Both the position numbers and the translations under genes were made by a program. The notes beneath the pieces were generated by a model. That model searched no databases, was not told the DNA's origin, and saw only the letters and a program-made list of their open reading frames with translations. A stretch of 33,723 nucleotides of DNA from NCBI GenBank assembly GCA_000437255.1, contig FR899090.1:59165-92887 (forward strand), written 5' to 3'. This document shows positions 13,764 to 21,673 of this stretch, piece by piece; position 1 is the stretch's first letter; every line of letters starts with the position of its first letter. Source of the stretch: Ruminococcus sp. CAG:403 (GTDB lineage Bacteria; Bacillota; Clostridia; Oscillospirales; Ruminococcaceae).

Positions 13764-15047
13764 TTGAGGAAACGTTTAAACGGCGTGAAGCTGCCGCATT
13801 GGAAAGGCACCCAGCAAAGTCAGAGCAAGACCTTGCCGCTGCCAAAGCTTGTGCGGATTCCGATGAGCATGCACATTGGTGCCCCCTGTTCACCGGTGGT
13901 AAAGCTGCGAGAGTCCGTGACGGTCGGACAGAAGATCGGAGATACTGATGCGTTTATGGCAGCCCCGATTCATTCTGGTGTATCCGGAACGGTGACGGGG
14001 ATTACAGATTATCGTATGAGCAACGGAAGAGTCTGTAAGATGGTGGAAATTACCACCGATGGATTGCAGACGGTCTGTCCGGATGTACAGCCTCCAGTGA
14101 TTCACAGCAAGCAGGAATTCCTGGCTGCCATTCGAGCAAGCGGCTTGACGGGTATGGGCGGCGCAAGCTTCCCGGCGCATGTGAAGCTTGCACCGAAGCA
14201 GACGATTGATACCTTGGTCATCAATGCCGCAGAATGTGAACCGTATATTACATCAGACTGTCGGCAGATGGTGGAAGCACCGGAAGAAGTAGTAGATGGT
14301 ATTTTGCAGGTGCTGCACTGGCTGGAAATCCCGAAGGCAATCATTGGCATAGAGGCCAACAAGCCGGAAGCCATTTCCATTTTGCAGAAACAGACTGCTT
14401 CTCATTCGGAAATTACCGTACAGGTGCTGCCGGAAACTTATCCGCAGGGTGCAGAAAAGGTGCTCATTTATCACACCTTAGGCAGAATTGTAGCAGAAGG
14501 CGAGCTGCCGGCAGATCAGGGTGTTATCGTGATGAACGTTTCCTCTGTTGCCTTTGTAAGCCGTTATTTGAAAACCGGTATGCCGATGGTACAGCGCATG
14601 CTGACAGTGGATGGAGATGCTGTAACTGCTCCGTGTAATGTTGTTGTTCCGGTCGGAACCCCGGTGCAGGATGTGCTGGAGTTTGCCGGCTGGAAGCCGG
14701 AAAACGTAAAGAAACTGCTTTACGGCGGACCGATGATGGGAATCAGCATTCCCAATCCGGCAGATCCGGTTTTAAAATCCAACAATGCAATTTTGGCATT
14801 CCAGAAGGCAGATTTGCCGGAACCGTCTGCCTGCATCCGATGCGGGAGCTGTATCCGTGCCTGTCCGCTGAATTTGATGCCGACAGAAATCGGAAAAGCA
14901 TATCGCCAGAAGGATCTGGATGCGCTGCGGAAACTGCGGGTTACGCTTTGTATGAATTGCGGCTGCTGCACCTATGCCTGTCCGGCAAAGCGGCGTGTGG
15001 CAGAAACCAACCAGCTGGCAAAGGCCATGCTGATGGCGAAAAAGTAG
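13764..15047 (+). CDS. rnfC: Rnf complex subunit C (NADH/ferredoxin-side iron-sulfur flavoprotein)
   Basis: The 427 aa peripheral subunit carries FMN/NAD-binding and two 4Fe-4S clusters and exchanges electrons with NAD(H). The N-terminal barrel-like domain has the SMHIGAPCSPVVK pattern. A Rossmann/FMN part has ASGLTGMGGASFPAHVK and NAAECEPYITSD (about 125-160). The C-terminal ferredoxin part has CIRCGSCIRACP and CMNCGCCTYACP, eight cysteines for two clusters. The start is TTG at 13764 with AGGAGGAG 5 nt before it. It is followed after 15 nt by rnfD. Length and motifs fit the Clostridial RnfC, which lacks the long C-terminal repeats of some proteobacterial forms. Confidence 0.97.
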   Translation: MRKRLNGVKLPHWKGTQQSQSKTLPLPKLVRIPMSMHIGAPCSPVVKLRESVTVGQKIGDTDAFMAAPIHSGVSGTVTGITDYRMSNGRVCKMVEITTDGLQTVCPDVQPPVIHSKQEFLAAIRASGLTGMGGASFPAHVKLAPKQTIDTLVINAAECEPYITSDCRQMVEAPEEVVDGILQVLHWLEIPKAIIGIEANKPEAISILQKQTASHSEITVQVLPETYPQGAEKVLIYHTLGRIVAEGELPADQGVIVMNVSSVAFVSRYLKTGMPMVQRMLTVDGDAVTAPCNVVVPVGTPVQDVLEFAGWKPENVKKLLYGGPMMGISIPNPADPVLKSNNAILAFQKADLPEPSACIRCGSCIRACPLNLMPTEIGKAYRQKDLDALRKLRVTLCMNCGCCTYACPAKRRVAETNQLAKAMLMAKK

Positions 15048-15062
15048 GAGGGAGTGCGTCAA

Positions 15063-16064
15063 ATGCAGGAATTATTAACCGTATCACCCTCTCCGCATAT
15101 TCGGAGCAGGATGACCACACAAAAAATCATGGGTCTGGTGCTGCTTGCACTGGTGCCGGCAATCGTGGCTGCTACCATTGTATTTGGTGTGCGTGCTTTG
15201 TTTTTAATCGTATTTTGTGGAGCAGTCAGTGTGCTGGTTGAGTGGATCTGCCGGAAGCTGATGAAGAAGGAGAATACCATTCAGGATGGCTCTGCGCTGC
15301 TGACTGGTGTGCTGCTGGCGTTAAATGTGCCGGCAACACTGCCGCTCTGGGAGGCTGCTATTGGCTGTATTGTTGCCATTGCTGTGGTCAAGCAGTTGTT
15401 TGGCGGTCTGGGTTGTAACTTTGCAAACCCTGCCATTACCGGACGTGTATTTCTGCTGTTGGCATTTGCAGGCGACATGACCACTTGGGTAAAGCCGTTC
15501 TATTATCGTGGCCTTTCTTTTGGTGAAATGGCAGCATCTTCTGCCAATCTGGCAGATGGACTGACTGGTGCAACACCGCTTGTTTCCGGAGATGCTGGTC
15601 TGCTGTCTCTTTTTTTGGGCAATGTCGGCGGAAGCCTGGGCGAAACCTCTGCGCTGGCACTGCTGATCGGCGGTATCTTCCTGATTGCAGTAGGGGTTAT
15701 TTCTGCTGCAACACCGGTGGCTTATTTGGGCTCCCTGTCCGTCTTTACTTTGATTTATACACTGGTAACTGGCGGCAATCTCAGCGATGTGTTGTATCAG
15801 GTTCTGGCAGGCGGTGTGCTGTTGGGTGCGTTCTTTATGGCAACAGATTATGTGACCACACCGATTACCACCAAGGGCAAGATTGTCTTTGGTATTGGAT
15901 GCGGAATCCTCACGTTTGTCATTCGTTATTGGGCCAATATGCCGGAAGGCTGCTCGTTCTCCATTTTGCTGATGAACCTGTTGACTCCGTACATTGATCG
16001 GCTGACCATGAAGCAGCCAATCGGAAAAAAGGAACCGGAAAAGGAGGAGAAGCAGCATGCATGA
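15063..16064 (+). CDS. rnfD: Rnf complex membrane subunit D (covalent FMN)
   Basis: The 333 aa polytopic membrane protein forms, with A and E, the ion-translocating part of the Rnf complex. It begins QELLTVSPSPHIRSRMTTQK, typical for RnfD/NqrB. The NFANPAITGRVFLLLAFAG segment and the flavinylation motif DGLTGAT (165-171) are present; T171 is the expected FMN-accepting residue. About ten hydrophobic helices can be seen. I use the ATG at 15063 with GGAGGG about 10 nt upstream; a GTG at 15054 lies on the ribosome binding site. Its end overlaps rnfG by 8 nt. Confidence 0.96.
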   Translation: MQELLTVSPSPHIRSRMTTQKIMGLVLLALVPAIVAATIVFGVRALFLIVFCGAVSVLVEWICRKLMKKENTIQDGSALLTGVLLALNVPATLPLWEAAIGCIVAIAVVKQLFGGLGCNFANPAITGRVFLLLAFAGDMTTWVKPFYYRGLSFGEMAASSANLADGLTGATPLVSGDAGLLSLFLGNVGGSLGETSALALLIGGIFLIAVGVISAATPVAYLGSLSVFTLIYTLVTGGNLSDVLYQVLAGGVLLGAFFMATDYVTTPITTKGKIVFGIGCGILTFVIRYWANMPEGCSFSILLMNLLTPYIDRLTMKQPIGKKEPEKEEKQHA

Positions 16065-16617
16065 TAAGAAAAAGATGATTCTGCCGCCGATTGTGCTGGC
16101 AGTGGTCTGTGCATTGTGCTGCGGTTTGCTGGCAGTGGCAAATGCTGTCACCAAGGATAAAATTGCAGCCGCAGAAGAGGATGCCATTTTAGAAAGCTTG
16201 TCTGCCCTGCCGGATGCCGGAACATTTGAAGAAGTGGATCTGGACAGCATTCAGCCGGCAGAAGTGGATAAGACTACATTGACTGCGGTTTATGTGGATG
16301 AACATCAGCAGGCTGCGTTCCTGGTTACCGCAGATGGTTACAACAAGGGCGGTATTCAGGTGATCATCGGCATTGATGCAGATGGTGCCCTGACGGATGT
16401 ATCTTTTGTCAACTTAACGGAAACACCGGGACTTGGCACCAAGCTGAAAACCAATCCGGAATTGTTGGTTTCCAATTTGATTGGCTTGACCGACAGCGAT
16501 TCTGTCAATGCAGCCGATAATATTACCGGTGCAACTTATTCTTCAAAGGGCTTAAAGAGCGCTATTCAGTGTGCAATGGATACGTATGCTGCCAATAAGG
16601 AGGCGATTTTATCATGA
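16057..16617 (+). CDS. rnfG: Rnf complex subunit G (FMN-binding)
   Basis: The 186 aa subunit has one N-terminal membrane helix (residues 8-30) and an extracytoplasmic FMN-binding domain. TETPGLGTKL and DNITGATYSS are conserved; T160 is the expected residue for FMN attachment by ApbE. It transfers electrons within the complex near the membrane surface. The start at 16057 lies inside rnfD with GGAGG 9 nt upstream, and its TGA overlaps the rnfE ATG, so translation of D, G and E is coupled. The length is near 190-200 aa, usual for this subunit. Confidence 0.96.
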   Translation: MHDKKKMILPPIVLAVVCALCCGLLAVANAVTKDKIAAAEEDAILESLSALPDAGTFEEVDLDSIQPAEVDKTTLTAVYVDEHQQAAFLVTADGYNKGGIQVIIGIDADGALTDVSFVNLTETPGLGTKLKTNPELLVSNLIGLTDSDSVNAADNITGATYSSKGLKSAIQCAMDTYAANKEAILS

Positions 16618-17279
16618 GCAATTGGAAGGAGTTTACCAAGGGTCTGATTCGGGAAAACCCGGTTTTGGTTTCCTTGCTGGGTATGTGTCCGACTTTGGCA
16701 GTTACAACAGGTGCATTTAACGGAATCGGTATGGGTCTGTCCACAGCGTTTGTACTGGTCTGTTCCAACCTGGTAATCAGCCTGATTCGAAAGCTGATTC
16801 CGGAATCGGTGAAGCTGCCTTGCTACATTGTCATCATTGCGACGTTCGTAACATTGATTCAGTTCCTGCTGCATGGCTTTGTGCCGTCTTTGTATACCAG
16901 TTTGGGTACGTTCCTGGAACTGATTACCGTAAACTGTATCATTCTGGGACGGGCAGAAATGTTTGCCTGCAAGAATAAGCCGTTTGCTTCGGTATTAGAC
17001 GGACTGGGCATGGGACTGGGCTTTACTTTGGCGCTGTTCCTGATGGGTTCTGTTCGTGAGATTTTGGGATCCGGTACATGGTTTGGACTGTCCATTCCGG
17101 GTATGGCATCGCACACCATTACCCTGTTTGTAATGCCGGCAGGCGGATTCCTGACACTGGGACTGATTATTGCAGTAGTCTGCAAGCTGTCCAACCGCAA
17201 GCCGCCGAAGAAGCTGGGATGCTCCAGCTGTCCGAATGCGGCAGTATGTAATGCTAAGAAGGAGGAAGCGGAAGCATGA
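16614..17279 (+). CDS. rnfE: Rnf complex membrane subunit E
   Basis: The 221 aa protein has about six membrane helices and the conserved segments KGLIRENPVLVSLLGMCPTL, LVISLIRKLIPE and LELITVNCIILGRAE of the RnfE/NqrD family. Such subunits contain a membrane-embedded cysteine pair shared with RnfA that binds a cluster; C25 (MCPTLA) and C109 (VNCIIL) are at the right places. The C-terminus, after the last helix, carries an extra GCSSCPNAAVC cluster, so three more cysteines in a soluble tail. The start overlaps rnfG and the end overlaps rnfA (ATGA each). Confidence 0.95.
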   Translation: MSNWKEFTKGLIRENPVLVSLLGMCPTLAVTTGAFNGIGMGLSTAFVLVCSNLVISLIRKLIPESVKLPCYIVIIATFVTLIQFLLHGFVPSLYTSLGTFLELITVNCIILGRAEMFACKNKPFASVLDGLGMGLGFTLALFLMGSVREILGSGTWFGLSIPGMASHTITLFVMPAGGFLTLGLIIAVVCKLSNRKPPKKLGCSSCPNAAVCNAKKEEAEA

Positions 17280-17860
17280 GTACAGTTGTTACCATTATCA
17301 TTGCTGCGGTGCTGACCAATAACTTTGTATTGTCGAAATTTTACGGCATTTGTCCGTTCCTGGGCGTATCCAAGAAGCTGGATTCCAGTCTTGGAATGGG
17401 TATGGCAGTTATTTTTGTCATGGTCTGCGCTTCGTTGGTGACGTATCCGATTTATCACTTCATTCTGGTTCCGCTGGATCTGGCCTATTTGCGGACGGTT
17501 GCCTTTATTTTGGTCATTGCTGTTTTCGTACAGCTGATTGAAATTCTGGTTAAGAAAATGATGCCGCCGCTTTATCGGGCGCTGGGTGTTTATCTGCCAC
17601 TGATTACGACAAACTGTGCTGTTTTGGGCGTTACCATCATGAACATTGACGAAGGCTATAGCTTCGGACAGTCCATTGTGAATGCACTGTTTTCCGGTAT
17701 CGGCTTTGCATTGGCAATGATTCTGTTTTCTGGCGTGCGTTCCAGAGTGGTGGAATCCGAAACAGAAACACCTGCTATGTTCCGTGGCGTGCCAGCTACG
17801 CTGATTGCAGCATCCATCGTTTCTATGAGCTTCCTGGGCTTTGGCGGTCTGGGACAGTAA
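17276..17860 (+). CDS. rnfA: Rnf complex membrane subunit A
   Basis: The 194 aa polytopic protein is homologous to RnfE and NqrE. It begins VVTIIIAAVLTNNFVLSKF with the GICPFLGVSKKLDSSLGMG segment, and has LPLITTNCAVLGVTI; the two cysteines (in ICPF and TNCAV) are those expected to bind the intramembrane cluster with RnfE. It helps move electrons across the membrane during ferredoxin:NAD oxidoreduction. Length matches the family (about 190 aa). Its stop is 19 nt before the rnfB start. Confidence 0.96.
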   Translation: MSTVVTIIIAAVLTNNFVLSKFYGICPFLGVSKKLDSSLGMGMAVIFVMVCASLVTYPIYHFILVPLDLAYLRTVAFILVIAVFVQLIEILVKKMMPPLYRALGVYLPLITTNCAVLGVTIMNIDEGYSFGQSIVNALFSGIGFALAMILFSGVRSRVVESETETPAMFRGVPATLIAASIVSMSFLGFGGLGQ

Positions 17861-17879
17861 GGAAAGGAGTGCCTGTAAA

Positions 17880-18701
17880 ATGGAATATGGATATCCGATT
17901 TTGATTTTTCTCGGCATGGGCATTTTGTTTGGCGTTTTGCTGACCGTTGCTTCAAAGGTATTTGCGGTTAAGACCGATGAGCGGGTAGAGAAGATTACCG
18001 AACTGCTGCCGGGTGCCAACTGCGGTGCCTGCGGCTTTGCAGGATGTGCCGACTATGCAGATGCCGTTGTCAATAAGGGCGCAGCCCCCAATGCCTGCCT
18101 GCCGGGCGGTGCCAAGGCAGCTGCCGGAATTGGTGAAGTAATGGGAACTACCGTGGAAGCGCAAGCCAAGCAGGTTCCGGTGCTGCACTGTCAGGGCACT
18201 TGCAATGTAACCAAGCAGACCTTTGCTTTTCAGGGCGGTACCTTGACCTGTGCTTCTGCCAAGCGGTATTATGGAGGCAATGGCTCCTGTCTGTATGGAT
18301 GTCTTGGCTATGGAGATTGCGCAGCGGTCTGTCCGGAAGGCTGCATTACCTTGCAGGATGGCATTGCAACCTTTTGCACGGAGACTTGTATCTCCTGCGG
18401 AAAGTGCGCAAAAGCATGTCCGAATCAGTTGATTTCGCTGCGTCCGGAGAAGAAAAAGGTTGATGTACGCTGTTCCTCTCACGATATGGGAAAAGCAGCG
18501 ATGCAGGCTTGCGAAAGGTCCTGTATCGGCTGTAAGAAGTGTGAGAAGGTTTGTCCGAAGGATGCCATTCACGTGGAGAACTTCCTGGCGGTTCTGGATT
18601 ACGACAAGTGTGTTTCGTGCGGCTTGTGTGTGAAAGAATGTCCGAAGGGCTGTATTGTGAATCTGCGTGTGCCGAAGAAAGCACCGGTTCCGGCTTCCTA
18701 A
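17880..18701 (+). CDS. rnfB: Rnf complex subunit B (ferredoxin-oxidising iron-sulfur protein)
   Basis: The 273 aa subunit is the expected entry point for electrons from reduced ferredoxin. A single N-terminal membrane helix (about residues 5-25) is followed by the 4Fe-4S Fes-type domain (LLPGANCGACGFAGCADY). Ferredoxin-like cysteine groups then follow (CAAVCPEGC, CISCGKCAKACP, CIGCKKCEKVCP, CVSCGLCVKECP), enough for several 4Fe-4S clusters. The start at 17880 follows AAAGGAG by 10 nt. It is the last gene of the operon and ends 37 nt before a strong terminator. Confidence 0.97.
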   Translation: MEYGYPILIFLGMGILFGVLLTVASKVFAVKTDERVEKITELLPGANCGACGFAGCADYADAVVNKGAAPNACLPGGAKAAAGIGEVMGTTVEAQAKQVPVLHCQGTCNVTKQTFAFQGGTLTCASAKRYYGGNGSCLYGCLGYGDCAAVCPEGCITLQDGIATFCTETCISCGKCAKACPNQLISLRPEKKKVDVRCSSHDMGKAAMQACERSCIGCKKCEKVCPKDAIHVENFLAVLDYDKCVSCGLCVKECPKGCIVNLRVPKKAPVPAS

Positions 18702-18738
18702 GGGATTGTAAACGTTCTGATTCTACAGATCAAATAAA

Positions 18739-18785
18739 AAGACCGTCCTCCCTGTTCCGCTTGCGGAATGTGGGAGGACGGTCTT
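18739..18785. terminator. Bidirectional terminator after rnfB
   Basis: A 14-bp outer stem (18739-18752 with 18772-18785) encloses an inner 6-bp stem TTCCGC/GCGGAA. The outer arms begin with A and end with T residues. It separates the rnf operon from the convergent nucleotidyltransferase gene. Confidence 0.92.
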
Positions 18786-18812
18786 ATTGTTGCCGTGGGT
18801 GCAAATGCATTG

Positions 18813-20042
18813 TTATAATTGGATGCCGTTTTGTTCCAGAAGTGCCTGTGCTGTTTCGACGGAATCTACGCCGTTCTTGTTCTTGACGGGAGCGAATTCC
18901 TTTTCTCGTACCACTTCATAGGAGAGGCAGCTTTCCTGCATGTGTACCATATCCAGCACCAAGGTTTCCAGCTTAAAGCCGTTTGGTTCTTCCGGTACGG
19001 GAAGCAGGTTGCCGTTTTCATCCAAATGGGCAATCTTTTTATGCGCCAGATGTAGCGGGAAATCTGCCTGAAGCGTTTGCTCCAAATGGGAAACCTGGAA
19101 GAGATAGTTTAAAATGACGCCATAGTTATAGGAAAGCCGTCCATCCGGCTCCCGTGCAGTGCGCAGTTCATCTGTCATTTCGTAATACTCTACAATGGAG
19201 GGCTTGCCATCTTCTAAGCAGAGTACGCCAACCCGTTCATCCGGATCTGCTTTTGCAACCACCTTTGCACCGGAAGCGCAGCCGGATGCAATGGTAGCGC
19301 CCAGGAAGCAGGGATCCGCCATACGCTGTAGCACATTATCGACTGCAAAGACGTTCAGCCATTCGATTCCCTGCTGTTCCAGCATGTTCAGCATGCCGGC
19401 ACGCTGCATGGAGGAAAACCAGCCGCCGTTTCCGTTGGGGGAGAGAATCAGATTGTCCTTGGCATTCATCAAAATTTTGTGCTGCGCATCGACAGCCGGT
19501 GCCATTTCCTGAATGAAGAAGTGTACACAGTTCGGGTCATAGCCGAAATACTGATGCGCTTCGAAAAATGCTTTTGTTTCAGCATCGTTGGACTGGCTGG
19601 TCATAATCAGCAGGGGAATGGAAACACCTGCTTCCTGCACAACATCCATTAAATTCTGGATGAGGCATTCAAAGATGTAGAGCGTGCGGGTTTTGCCAAT
19701 ATTAAAGGTGCCCTTGGGGTGTTCAAAGCCAAGCCGGCTGCCTTGTCCACCTGCCAGAAGCACACAGCCAACTTTTCCAGCGCGAATGGCGTCCAGTCCG
19801 ATTTTTTGATAGGTTTCCCGATGGGCTTCAATTTGTTCAATGGTACAGGCACCGAGCGGCTGTAAGGTGCCACGTGCTGCATCAGCCTTTCCATGTTCCA
19901 GGTAAGCAAACGGTTCCAAATCCAGCTGCTCAATCTGATGCAGCAGATGCTGCTGCTGGGGCGGCGTTAATTCATCAAAGAACCGCAACAGATGGGTCTG
20001 ATGATAAGGCTCCAGTTTTTGATAAGCGGTTTGATAGTTCAT
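18813..20042 (-). CDS. UDPGP-family UDP-sugar pyrophosphorylase
   Basis: The 409 aa protein is a nucleotidyltransferase that makes a UDP-sugar from UTP and a sugar 1-phosphate. VLLAGGQGSRLG (94-105) is the UTP-binding signature. It is followed by EHPKGTFNIG, LIMTSQSNDAETKAFF, SPNGNGGWFSSM and the NVFAVDNVL segment with the metal-binding Asp. This is the eukaryote-like UDP-GlcNAc/UDP-Gal pyrophosphorylase type (UAP1/UDPGP), distinct from bacterial GalU and GlmU; whether it uses GlcNAc-1-P, GalNAc-1-P or glucose-1-P cannot be read. The start at 20042 follows AAAGGA by about 9 nt; the frame is open further upstream but without a ribosome binding site. It has its own promoter. Confidence 0.9.
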   Translation of the reverse strand: MNYQTAYQKLEPYHQTHLLRFFDELTPPQQQHLLHQIEQLDLEPFAYLEHGKADAARGTLQPLGACTIEQIEAHRETYQKIGLDAIRAGKVGCVLLAGGQGSRLGFEHPKGTFNIGKTRTLYIFECLIQNLMDVVQEAGVSIPLLIMTSQSNDAETKAFFEAHQYFGYDPNCVHFFIQEMAPAVDAQHKILMNAKDNLILSPNGNGGWFSSMQRAGMLNMLEQQGIEWLNVFAVDNVLQRMADPCFLGATIASGCASGAKVVAKADPDERVGVLCLEDGKPSIVEYYEMTDELRTAREPDGRLSYNYGVILNYLFQVSHLEQTLQADFPLHLAHKKIAHLDENGNLLPVPEEPNGFKLETLVLDMVHMQESCLSYEVVREKEFAPVKNKNGVDSVETAQALLEQNGIQL

Positions 20043-20117
20043 GTTTCGTATCCTTTCTTTTTGCGATTCGCTCTCATTGTGAGTCTGCGAAAAATCGTAT
20101 ATGCATAGCCTGTTCAT

Positions 20118-20146
20118 ATTATACCATATAATAGTATAATATGCAA
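20118..20146 (-). promoter_or_regulatory. Promoter of the UDPGP-family gene
   Basis: On the minus strand, TTGCAT (20146-20141) and TATAAT (20123-20118) are separated by 17 bp, about 70 bp before the start codon. Confidence 0.82.
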
Positions 20147-20290
20147 GAGAAAGAATCGGAAAACACGACAAAATAGCGGGTATTGGCTGATAAATGCATA
20201 CCAATCAGCGTGTTTGAACTGATATTGTTAAATGATATTTTGATTCAAATAAAAATTTACAATAAAATTTGAATTTACGCGAAAAAAAGC

Positions 20291-20319
20291 TTGCAATTCG
20301 ATGAAAAGTATGGTATGAT
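20291..20319 (+). promoter_or_regulatory. Promoter of the S10 ribosomal operon
   Basis: TTGCAA (20291-20296), a 17 bp spacer and TATGAT (20314-20319) are preceded by a very AT-rich stretch (20225-20285) that could act as an UP element. It is about 300 bp before rpsJ. Confidence 0.75.
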
Positions 20320-20325
20320 ATACAA

Positions 20326-20605
20326 GCGTGATTGCAAAGAATATGATATGCGTTGAAGTGAAAGGTTGCTGACGGTTTGTCAGGTAATTTTCATGGAGTA
20401 TGTCCGATTTAAAACCGGGCGAGTCAGAATACACAAGGCTGTGTGCCGTGAAGAACAGTAAGCAGGGATGCTATGCTGTGTTGTAGTAGAGACTCGGGAG
20501 GCGTGCGCTTTTTCGAGCTTTTTTCATATCTACTGCGATGATACACACGGATGCGTGGAAAAATTCTGAAATGGGTATTCCCAGCCCCCCAATATCAATT
20601 TGTTA
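20326..20605 (+). promoter_or_regulatory. Structured leader of the S10 operon with possible attenuator
   Basis: This 280 nt leader contains a nested hairpin (TGAAA/TTTCA at 20359-20363/20389-20393 enclosing CTGAC/GTCAG at 20369-20373/20379-20383). It also has a weaker hairpin near 20490-20519 (AGACTCG/CGAGCT) whose right arm is followed directly by a run of six T, as in a leader terminator. Ribosomal operons in other bacteria are controlled by such leaders through a ribosomal protein; which protein would act here, if any, is unknown. No gene is present in this stretch. Confidence 0.5.
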
Positions 20606-20620
20606 AGGAGGCGAAAAACA

Positions 20621-20935
20621 GTGGCAGTAAGCGAAAAGATCAGAATCAAGATCAAAGGCTATGACCATGCAACTGTTGATGCGGCTGCGGCTCGAATTGT
20701 AGAAGCAGCAAAGAGAAGTGGTTCAAGAGTATCTGGTCCGATTCCGCTCCCAACGGATAAGGAAATCATCACAATTTTGCGTGCCGTTCATAAGTATAAG
20801 GACAGCCGTGAACAGTTTGAGAGACGGACTCACAAGAGACTGATTGATGTAATCAGACCGACTCAGAAAACAACAGAAGCACTTCAGAAGCTGGAAGTTC
20901 CGGCTGGTGTTGACATCGTAATGGAAGTCAAGTAA
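20621..20935 (+). CDS. rpsJ: Ribosomal protein S10
   Basis: The 104 aa small-subunit head protein also serves transcription antitermination as NusE. It starts AVSEKIRIKIKGYDHATVD and contains SGPIPLPTDKE and RTHKRLIDV, all conserved. The start is GTG at 20621 with AAGGAGG 9 nt upstream. It is the first gene of the fused S10-spc operon. Confidence 0.98.
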   Translation: MAVSEKIRIKIKGYDHATVDAAAARIVEAAKRSGSRVSGPIPLPTDKEIITILRAVHKYKDSREQFERRTHKRLIDVIRPTQKTTEALQKLEVPAGVDIVMEVK

Positions 20936-21022
20936 ACACCATGCAGTACTTGTACTGCGGATGACGAAAGTCATCGGTCATGTTGGCGGAAGTCAACCAA
21001 TAACCTATAGGAGGAAAAAAGA
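20936..21022 (+). promoter_or_regulatory. rpsJ-rplC spacer with two short perfect hairpins
   Basis: GCAGTA/TACTGC (20943-20948, 20953-20958) and GATGAC-GAAA-GTCATC (20960-20975, GNRA tetraloop) follow one another. The 87 nt spacer is longer than most in the operon and may influence mRNA processing or rplC translation. Confidence 0.45.
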
Positions 21023-21655
21023 ATGCAGAAAGCAATTATCGGCAAGAAAATCGGCATGACGCAGATTTTCGATGAATCCGGCAAAGTAATCCCGGTTACT
21101 GTTGTGGAAGCTGGTCCTTGCGTGGTTGTTCAGAAGAAGACTGTTGAAAACGACGGCTATGCCGCTGTTCAGGTCGGCTATGGCGATGTAAAAGTACAGC
21201 GCATGAACAAGCCTATGAAGGGTCACTTCGAAAAGGCTGACGTTGCAGCAAAGAAGACACTGAAGGAATTTAGACTGGAAGGCTGCGATGCACTGAATGT
21301 TGGCGATGTAATCAAGGCTGACACATTTGCTGTTGGTGACAGCGTAGATGTGAGCGGCACCAGCAAGGGTAAAGGCTTCGCAGGTGCAATTAAGCGTCAC
21401 AATCAGCACAGACTGAAGGAAACACACGGTACTGGTCCTGTGCACAGACAAGCAGGTTCCATGGGCGCTTGTTCTTCCCCGTCCCGTATCTATAAGGGCA
21501 AGGGCATGGCAGGTCACATGGGCGCTGAAAAGGTAACGGTGCAGAATCTGGAAATCGTGAAAGTCGATATTGAAAACAATCTCATCGCTGTAAAGGGCGC
21601 AATTCCAGGGCCGAAGGGCGGAATCGTAACCATCGTAGACAGCGTAAAGGCGTAA
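21023..21655 (+). CDS. rplC: Ribosomal protein L3
   Basis: The 210 aa large-subunit protein is an early assembly factor near the peptidyl transferase centre. It starts QKAIIGKKIGMTQIFDE. The long loop region GTSKGKGFAGAIKRHN and THGTGPVHRQAGSMGACSSP, which reaches into the ribosome interior, is present. AGGAGG lies upstream. Length is typical. rplD follows after 18 nt. Confidence 0.98.
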   Translation: MQKAIIGKKIGMTQIFDESGKVIPVTVVEAGPCVVVQKKTVENDGYAAVQVGYGDVKVQRMNKPMKGHFEKADVAAKKTLKEFRLEGCDALNVGDVIKADTFAVGDSVDVSGTSKGKGFAGAIKRHNQHRLKETHGTGPVHRQAGSMGACSSPSRIYKGKGMAGHMGAEKVTVQNLEIVKVDIENNLIAVKGAIPGPKGGIVTIVDSVKA

Positions 21656-21673
21656 GGAAGGAGGAAAACGTAA

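Noticed and set aside
16859..18019. A 386-codon minus-strand frame opposite rnfE/rnfA
   Set aside because: Low-complexity antisense reading of membrane genes; the plus-strand genes are unmistakable.
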